Assembly (NCBI GenBank): GCA_028564925.1
Contig: CM053029.1
Coordinates: forward strand, 30,590,438 to 30,654,437
Reading direction: 5' to 3'
Length of the DNA: 64,000 bases
DNA from: Lithobates sylvaticus
Taxonomy: Eukaryota > Chordata > Amphibia > Anura > Ranidae
Positions 58,327 through 64,000 of this stretch are shown piece by piece. The notes under the pieces are model-generated. The model ran no database searches. It was given only the letters and a program-made list of their open reading frames with translations, and was not told the origin of the DNA. Position numbers and translations under genes: made by a program. Position 1 is the stretch's first letter. The number at the start of each line of letters is the position of its first letter.

Positions 58327-61300
58327 TTATGGGATGAGGAGATTGTGGTCAAAGTCTAGGGGCAGAAAGTTGTCTACCCAGGGGGTCCATATTTTAGTAT
58401 GTCGAGGGACCCTGTCTAGTATGGTGGCCTCGATTTTGCTGTGGATCATGGCTTGGGTTACTCTATTCTTCATTTCTGCTATGTGGAGTTTGGGGGTTTT
58501 CCAGGCCTTAGCGATAGTTTGCTTGGCCGCTGTGGTCAACTGGAGGAGGAGGTTGATCTGACTTCTGGTGTATTCTCCCTGGATATGATTAAGTAGGGCT
58601 AGGGCTGGGTCAGGGAGCACAGTCTCATGCAGTATTGTGGAGATCATTTGGAAGACATTTGTCCAGAATTGTTGAGCTACCTGGCAGGACCACCAAATGT
58701 GGAGGTGGGTGCCATGTTCGTTGCATCCACGAAAGCAGTGGGGTGGGTAGTTCGATATGAATTTGGATATTCTGGCTGGGACAAGGTACCAGCGCATTAG
58801 TACTTTATAATTTGTTTCGAGTGCTACCACATTTTGAGAGGATGATTTCGTGGTGGCCCAGATGTCGGACCATTCTTCAGGAGAGAGGGATATGTCTAGG
58901 TCCTTGGACCACTGTGCAGCATAGTGGGGTAAGGCGGCGTTTGGTGCGGTGAAGTGCGTATACAGATCAGAAATGATGCCTGGGGTGTGGGGGTCTGTCA
59001 TGCAAATTCTTTCGTAGGGCGATTGGGTATTTAAGCCGGTACAGGAACCAATTACTGTTTTTGCAAAGTGGATCACTTGGAGGTATCGGAAGGATTCCGA
59101 GGATGGGAGTTTGGCGTTAGTTTGAAGGTCCGTGAATGTCTTAAAGGTGGAGCTGGTGGTAAGGTCGCGTATTCTAGTTATACCTGCCTGTAACCAACAT
59201 GAAAAGGTGCTGGGTTCGGAGTAGGCAGGGTAGAAGGAAGGGTGGTGTAGGAAGGAGAGTAAGGGGTTATGTGGGGAGATCAGTTTGAATTGTTTACGTA
59301 GTCTGTCCCAGATTCTCAAGGAGTGACAGGTGATGGGGTTGGTTAGATGACCTCGGGTGAGAGGGGGTAGCCATAGTACGTTATCAACTGTCAAGGGGTG
59401 GAGATCTACTGCTTCGAGGGAGACCCATTTTGGGGTTTCTGTGAGGGCGTGCAATAGTGTGAGTTGGGCTAGTTGGGCTGCGTGGTAGTATTTAGCAAAA
59501 CTTGGTATACCCAGGCCTCCGTGTAGTTTGTGTCGTAGGAGAATTGACCGTGGGACTCTGGGTTTGGTGGGGCCCCAGATATATTTGAAGACTCTTGCTT
59601 GGATAATCCTATGATAGTATGAGGGGACATTGATTGGGAGGACTCTGTAGAGGTATAGAAGCTTGGGGAGTAGAGACATTTTGACCGCTGCAACCCGACC
59701 CAGCCAGGATACACATAAGGGCTTCCAGGTGTCAAGGAGGGATGACAGATGTGCCAGCATGGGGAGGTAGTTGGCTTGGTACAGTGAGGTTGGGTTTCCA
59801 GTCAATTTTATACCTAGGTATGGGAGGGAGGTGGTGGACCAAGTAAACGGGAAGTTTAGTTGTAGATGAGAGACTTCTTGGGGTGAAAGGGACACATTGA
59901 GGGCTTTAGATTTGGCTTGGTTGACTTCTAGTCCTGAGATGGAGGCGAATTTATCTAAGGTGTGGATAAGGTTGGGGAGGGTAGTGAGGGGTGACGTAAT
60001 GAATAAGAGTGCGTCATCTGCGAACAGACAGACCTTGTGTGATGTGGAGGCTATTTCAAGTCCTTTGATATTGACGTTGGATCGAATCAGGGCCGCCAGG
60101 GGTTCGATAGCCAGCGCAAAGATTAGAGGGGAGAGGGGGCATCCTTGTCTGGTTCCTCTTGCTATAGAGAAGGAGTCTGAGCGGAATCCTGAGTACCTGA
60201 TATAGGCTTGTGGTTGGTTGTAGAGGGAGTTTATCCATTGTAAAAAGTGTGGGCCGAAGCCCCAGCGCTTAAGAATGTAGTCTAGGTACGGCCAGGATAC
60301 CGTGTCGAATGCCTTCCTTATGTCAAGGGATAACAAATGCATTGGAATGTTACGGGTTTTTGCAATGTGTTGGAGGAGTATCACTCGCCTTATGTTATCG
60401 CTAGCTTGTCTTCGGGGGATAAAGCCAACTTGGTCTCTATCTACTAATTTACCGATAAGAGGGTTGAGGCGGAGGGCTAATATTTTGGCCAAGATTTTAA
60501 TGTCCAGGTTGAGTAAGGAGATGGGCCTGAAGTTGGACCACAGGGAGTTATCGGTGTTTGGCTTGGGTATCATTGCTATAATAGCTGTTAGTGTGTCTCG
60601 ACCAAAGGCATGGTTCTGTAAGAGGGCATTAAATGACTTACATAGGAGTGGGGTGAGAGTTGCAGCAAATTTTTTGTAATAAGTGGCAGAGAGTCCGTCT
60701 GGGCCAGGTCGTTTGTGGGGTTTGAGGGTTTTTATTGCAGCAAGTACTTCTTCTGCAGAGATGGGCGCTTCTAGGGGTTCGCGGTCTGTGTCTGATAGTT
60801 TAGGAAGCGGTGCGTCTTGTAGAAGTGCGTCAGCGGTTGAGGGGGAGAAGGTGGATTTGGCTCTATAGAGGTCCTCTAATCGTTTTCGGAATTCTCTCAG
60901 GATTTTGATGGGGTTACTGGTGTAGGAGTTTTTGTCGATTTTTAGCCTAATGGGGACATGGTTCCGTTCGGGGCGACGAAGGCGCATAGCTAGAAAGGTG
61001 TCAGGTTTGTTGGCCTTGGTGTATATGGTGTGATTAGATCTGCGGATGGCCTTATCGGCCGATTCAGCCAACAGCAGATCCAGTTCAGTTCTGGCTTTTT
61101 CCATTGCTACCCTATGGGGTTCAGATGGGGTCGCTTGAAATTGAAGAAAGTGATGGTGATATTCTTTTTCGAGATTAGCTAGTTGGAGCTTCTTGTCCCT
61201 TTTGAGGTGTGTGGATACTGATATACATGTGCCCCGTATTACTGGTTTGTGTGCTTCCCAGAGGAGAACCGGGGAGATTTCAGGGGTGTTGTTGTGTCGT

Positions 61301-62112
61301 AGGTAGTCCGTGAGGGCTACTTGGATGTCAAGACAGTAGGATGGGTTAGTTAGGTGGGCTTCATTAATGCACCAGGAGCGGTCCCTAGTTTGGGGGATTA
61401 AGGAGGAGATCGTGGTAATTACTGCACAGTGGTCCGACCAGGGTATAGGTTGTATGGAAGATTTGACAAGTGTTGGGGAGGATGCGACCGAGAGGAATAT
61501 GTGATCAATCCTAGAAAAGGATTTATGGGGGTATGAGTAGAATGTGTAGTTCCTCTTTGTCGGGTTGCATTCTCGCCAAGTGTCAAGCAGTGTAGCTTGC
61601 TGTAGCAGCTTCCTAAAGCGCGTGGAGGGGGTATATTGGTCTGGAGCGTATGGGGATTTATCTATGTGCGGGTGCAACACTGTATTGGAGTCACCACAGA
61701 GAATCACTGTGCCCTTACAATGTGTTCTTATAACTTGTAGCAGGTGGGAGAAGAAGGGAATCGGGTTATCGTTTGGAGCATAATAGGAGACCAGTGTAGT
61801 CTCTACTTCCTGGAGGGTGCCTACTAGGATTATATAACGCCCTTCTGGGTCTTTAATTTCGGATGCCAAAACAAAGGGAAGGGATTGGTGGAGCGCTATC
61901 AGCACGCCGCGTTTTTTGACATTGGCTGAGGCAGTATATATTTGGGGGTATCGGTGGTTAAAAGATTTGGGGGTTGATTGCGTCGTGTAGTGGGTCTCTT
62001 GGAGGGACACAATGCCAGCTTTGAGTGCTGCAAAGGAGTTGAAGGCTTTCACTCGTTTGTGAGGTGAGTTGAGTCCCTTCACATTAAGGGAGAGAATATT
62101 CAGGGGGGCCAT
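58327..62112 (-). CDS. L1 ORF2: AP endonuclease - reverse transcriptase, open
   Basis: Translation from MAPLNILSLNVKGLN gives 1261 residues, normal for L1 ORF2. This start aligns with that of copy 1, although the frame is open to an ATG at 62172 (20 more residues). Endonuclease residues are all present: N10, LQETHY (E39), SYYAPND, GDSNT, RIDHIFLS, WSDHCAV. RT motifs: PISLLNLDIKILAKILA, LSLDIRKAFDTVSWPYL (A), GTRQGCPLSPLIFALAI (B), VCLFADDALLF (C). The C-terminal C-x3-C...H-x4-C type motif is CFRGCNEHGTHLHIWWSC. The protein nicks genomic DNA and copies L1 RNA at the nick. FADD rather than YADD at the active site distinguishes it from copy 1, and the two are only distantly related. Confidence 0.96.
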   Translation of the reverse strand: MAPLNILSLNVKGLNSPHKRVKAFNSFAALKAGIVSLQETHYTTQSTPKSFNHRYPQIYTASANVKKRGVLIALHQSLPFVLASEIKDPEGRYIILVGTLQEVETTLVSYYAPNDNPIPFFSHLLQVIRTHCKGTVILCGDSNTVLHPHIDKSPYAPDQYTPSTRFRKLLQQATLLDTWRECNPTKRNYTFYSYPHKSFSRIDHIFLSVASSPTLVKSSIQPIPWSDHCAVITTISSLIPQTRDRSWCINEAHLTNPSYCLDIQVALTDYLRHNNTPEISPVLLWEAHKPVIRGTCISVSTHLKRDKKLQLANLEKEYHHHFLQFQATPSEPHRVAMEKARTELDLLLAESADKAIRRSNHTIYTKANKPDTFLAMRLRRPERNHVPIRLKIDKNSYTSNPIKILREFRKRLEDLYRAKSTFSPSTADALLQDAPLPKLSDTDREPLEAPISAEEVLAAIKTLKPHKRPGPDGLSATYYKKFAATLTPLLCKSFNALLQNHAFGRDTLTAIIAMIPKPNTDNSLWSNFRPISLLNLDIKILAKILALRLNPLIGKLVDRDQVGFIPRRQASDNIRRVILLQHIAKTRNIPMHLLSLDIRKAFDTVSWPYLDYILKRWGFGPHFLQWINSLYNQPQAYIRYSGFRSDSFSIARGTRQGCPLSPLIFALAIEPLAALIRSNVNIKGLEIASTSHKVCLFADDALLFITSPLTTLPNLIHTLDKFASISGLEVNQAKSKALNVSLSPQEVSHLQLNFPFTWSTTSLPYLGIKLTGNPTSLYQANYLPMLAHLSSLLDTWKPLCVSWLGRVAAVKMSLLPKLLYLYRVLPINVPSYYHRIIQARVFKYIWGPTKPRVPRSILLRHKLHGGLGIPSFAKYYHAAQLAQLTLLHALTETPKWVSLEAVDLHPLTVDNVLWLPPLTRGHLTNPITCHSLRIWDRLRKQFKLISPHNPLLSFLHHPSFYPAYSEPSTFSCWLQAGITRIRDLTTSSTFKTFTDLQTNAKLPSSESFRYLQVIHFAKTVIGSCTGLNTQSPYERICMTDPHTPGIISDLYTHFTAPNAALPHYAAQWSKDLDISLSPEEWSDIWATTKSSSQNVVALETNYKVLMRWYLVPARISKFISNYPPHCFRGCNEHGTHLHIWWSCQVAQQFWTNVFQMISTILHETVLPDPALALLNHIQGEYTRSQINLLLQLTTAAKQTIAKAWKTPKLHIAEMKNRVTQAMIHSKIEATILDRVPRHTKIWTPWVDNFLPLDFDHNLLIP

Positions 62113-62172
62113 AGAGGGGAGGGTAGGTTGTTGATGTGGAGGGGCCCGGGGACTCCGCAACCCCGCCGACAA

Positions 62173-63218
62173 GGATCAGGAGGGGGATGGAGGGAGGGGG
62201 GGTGGAAAGAGAGAAGGGGAGGGAGGGGTAGGTAGTAGTTGTATGGCTTATGAATAAGTAGGTAGAGTAGGTAAAGGTGAAGTTTGGTCGCCCGACCAAG
62301 TAGTGGGCAGACTCGCCAGCCGGCCAGCCGACTCGCGAGTGTGCTCACCATGTAGGGGGGGGGGCAGTGACAGCCTCCCGCCGCAAGAGGGGGATTACAG
62401 CGTATATCCTGAAAATTTGAGTAACCATAACAGTATATAAAAAAAATGACAATAGGGAAGAAGGACATTAGTTGCATTGACATTGCGATATAACCCATTT
62501 CTATCTGGGGTGGTAGAGGTCTTCAGGGTAGTACTCAGGGAACATGGCCAGGGATACTTGAGTTTTCGTGTTGAGTGTATCCATGTACATGTGTCCTGTT
62601 ACATATGTCTTAAACACAGGATGAATAAGAAAAAAAGCAAAAAGCAATCAAGCATAACATTTCAAGTAACCAATAACTTGGGTTAGTAGGTAACAAATAG
62701 GCAGCAGCGTCTGGGTCGCCGCAGGCCCCCAGGGTAAACCCTGGGTACCTGCAGCGAGCCAGACAGACCGCGCCCGATGATATATGATATAGAGGCATTT
62801 ATGCATGACGTGTGTTGTCTCTTCCCAATAACAAGGGGAAGGAGAAAAAAAAAAAAAAATTAACCTGTAGGGGAGGAGAGAGAAAAAAAAAACGGGGGGG
62901 GTAAAAAAGGGTCTCTTCTTCCTTAAAAGGGAGTAAAAAAGATAAAGAAAGAGGGGAGGGAGATTTTTCCCTCATACATGTTGATGGTAAAGAAGATGTA
63001 ATAATAGCGTGGGGTCTGAGCCCCTGCAACCCCGGAGGGGTTAGGTGGACTGTATAGGCTCCCCTTTTACCATTGGGGGGTAGCCTATAACCGGGCAGAC
63101 CACCTTTAACTTGACTGAAGAGATAACAGTTGCTTCAGGTGACAAAGAGCAGAGTAGCTTCAGTCAGTTGGTCTCCGGGAACTAGCATCAAGTGGTCAAT
63201 TGGTATAGCGATTCAGGT
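62173..63218 (-). other. inter-ORF spacer of L1 copy 2
   Basis: More than 1 kb of purine/pyrimidine-biased, homopolymer-rich DNA lies between the ORF1 stop and ORF2. A 132-codon frame (62498-62100) overlaps the ORF2 start but has low-complexity composition and no recognised domain. The spacer is long compared with copy 1 (about 460 bp). Confidence 0.7.
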
Positions 63219-64000
63219 TCAACGTGGCGAGTGTGTTTGTCGATCCGGCAGATTGTCTCTGGGTGAGCGAGCTGGGGTACCTTTGCGGATGGATGAGGGG
63301 CCCGGATTAGGCCTCCTTGGGGTGGCTGCATAGGGATGGGTTGTCGCTCGGGCAGGGGTGCGAGGTAGCGTTGTCTCCGTGGGTTGTTCTGGGGAAGTTA
63401 GGCGCAGGGATTCAAAAAGGCGTTGGAGGGATTCTGGCGAGGTACAGGAGTGTTGTTGTCCCTGGTAAGAAAATTGCAAAGCAAAGGGGAAGCGCCAGGT
63501 GTACTTCAGTTGGTGTTGCAGGAGGATTTGAAGCTGCGGCTTCATGGCACGGCGCTTGGCAATTGTGGATGGAGCCAGGTCAGAGAATAGTTGGTATGCG
63601 TGGCCCTGGAATAGGAGAGTGTCCTTGTTGCGAGCAGCAGCTAGGAGTTGTTCCTTTGTGCGGAAAAAGTGCAGTTTGATAATAATATCTCGTGGCGGCC
63701 CGTCTTGCTGGCGGCGGGTCAGGGCCCTGTGTATCCTGTCAAATTCCAGGCGTTCTATGGGGATAGAGGGTGCTAGCTCTTGGAATAGGGCCGTGGAGAA
63801 GGACAATAGGTCATCCACACTTTCTGGTATACCTCTCAGGCGCAAGTTTGACCTTCGGGAGCGATTTTCAGCGTCCTCGAGGCGGGAAAGTAGCATAGCA
63901 TTCTCGTCACGGAGGGCTGCCTGCTCTTGGGCCTGCTCCTGCAGTGTGAGTTCCATGTCATCCACCCTGGTCTCCAGGTCTGCTGTGCGTTGGCCTAGCT
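63219..64000 (-). CDS. L1 ORF1 (RNA-binding protein), C-terminal 260 residues, runs off the window
   Basis: The frame is open from the edge (LGQRTADLETRVDDMEL) to the stop at 63219. It has a heptad coiled coil (LEDAENRSRRS), the RRM start NLRLRGIPESVDDLL, the conserved FDRIHRALT, then PPRDIIIKLHFFRTKEQLL and a C-terminal domain (LFSDLAPSTIAKRRAMKPQL) with a Pro/Thr-rich end. This is the L1 ORF1p layout; it would trimerise and bind L1 RNA. The internal ATG at 63965 is not the true start. Confidence 0.9.
   Translation of the reverse strand, partial: LGQRTADLETRVDDMELTLQEQAQEQAALRDENAMLLSRLEDAENRSRRSNLRLRGIPESVDDLLSFSTALFQELAPSIPIERLEFDRIHRALTRRQQDGPPRDIIIKLHFFRTKEQLLAAARNKDTLLFQGHAYQLFSDLAPSTIAKRRAMKPQLQILLQHQLKYTWRFPFALQFSYQGQQHSCTSPESLQRLFESLRLTSPEQPTETTLPRTPARATTHPYAATPRRPNPGPSSIRKGTPARSPRDNLPDRQTHSPR

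Larger units (their letters stand above)
57798..64000 (-). mobile_element. L1 LINE copy 2, apparently intact over the visible part
   Basis: ORF1 enters from the right edge and ends at 63219. A 1.05-kb spacer follows, then ORF2 (62112-58327), a 529-bp 3' UTR, and a tail built from ATTGTTTCAATGTTTCA-type words rather than poly-A, meeting PLE 2 at 57797. No frame break is seen, in contrast to every other element here, so it is the youngest candidate. The 5' UTR and target duplication are not fully visible. Confidence 0.85.

Noticed and set aside
62100-62498. 132-codon frame overlapping the L1 ORF2 start
   Set aside because: Low-complexity Leu/Pro/Ser text from simple sequence; no relation to known L1 ORFs.

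Overview
The window looks like vertebrate, probably anuran (frog), repeat-dominated nuclear DNA. This is inferred from the mix of element families: a Ngaro/DIRS-type tyrosine-recombinase retrotransposon, TTAA-flanked piggyBac elements, Penelope-like elements (PLEs), hAT transposons with short non-autonomous relatives, and L1 LINEs. Apart from one candidate exon, everything coding here belongs to mobile elements.

Layout. Bases 1-4538 are the right part of a decayed Ngaro-type element (gag-like finger, RT/RNase H, recombinase, SGNH-type hydrolase), with a solo LTR (3334-4342, 5-bp target duplication) inside the hydrolase. Bases 4539-13768 are a 45-bp minisatellite of about 200 copies whose minus strand carries a G-quadruplex-type motif in nearly every unit. 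Its right edge coincides with the 5' splice site of a candidate minus-strand exon (13769-13879) that resembles the LAMP/CD68 domain.

Bases 14252-57797 are a Russian-doll nest. piggyBac A (14252-22416, plus strand) carries a transposase with one frameshift. Its last bases were hit by an autonomous-type hAT (minus strand, 22417 to beyond 51292). That hAT was split at a TTAA in its 3' UTR by piggyBac B, so its two 3' pieces now lie 23 kb apart (22417-22625 and 45881-46365). Inside B sit piggyBac C (23432-28891, transposase lost), PLE 1 (28892-34849), a 265-bp retro-insertion (37594-37858), and L1 copy 1 (38882-45164). L1 copy 1 itself holds a small piggyBac at its ORF2 stop codon. The hAT gene is further cut by a non-autonomous hAT of its own family (49472-51221), and its 5' side is cut by PLE 2 (51388-57797). 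PLE 2 holds another hAT (54030-56567).

Bases 57798-64000 are L1 copy 2, whose ORF2 is open over 1261 codons and whose ORF1 runs off the window edge. It is the youngest-looking resident. The most unusual signals are the hammerhead-ribozyme-like folds in the terminal repeats of both PLEs, the G-rich minisatellite starting at a splice donor, several near-perfect palindromes of template-switch type, and the insertion order that the target-site duplications make readable. No tRNA, rRNA or CRISPR was seen.
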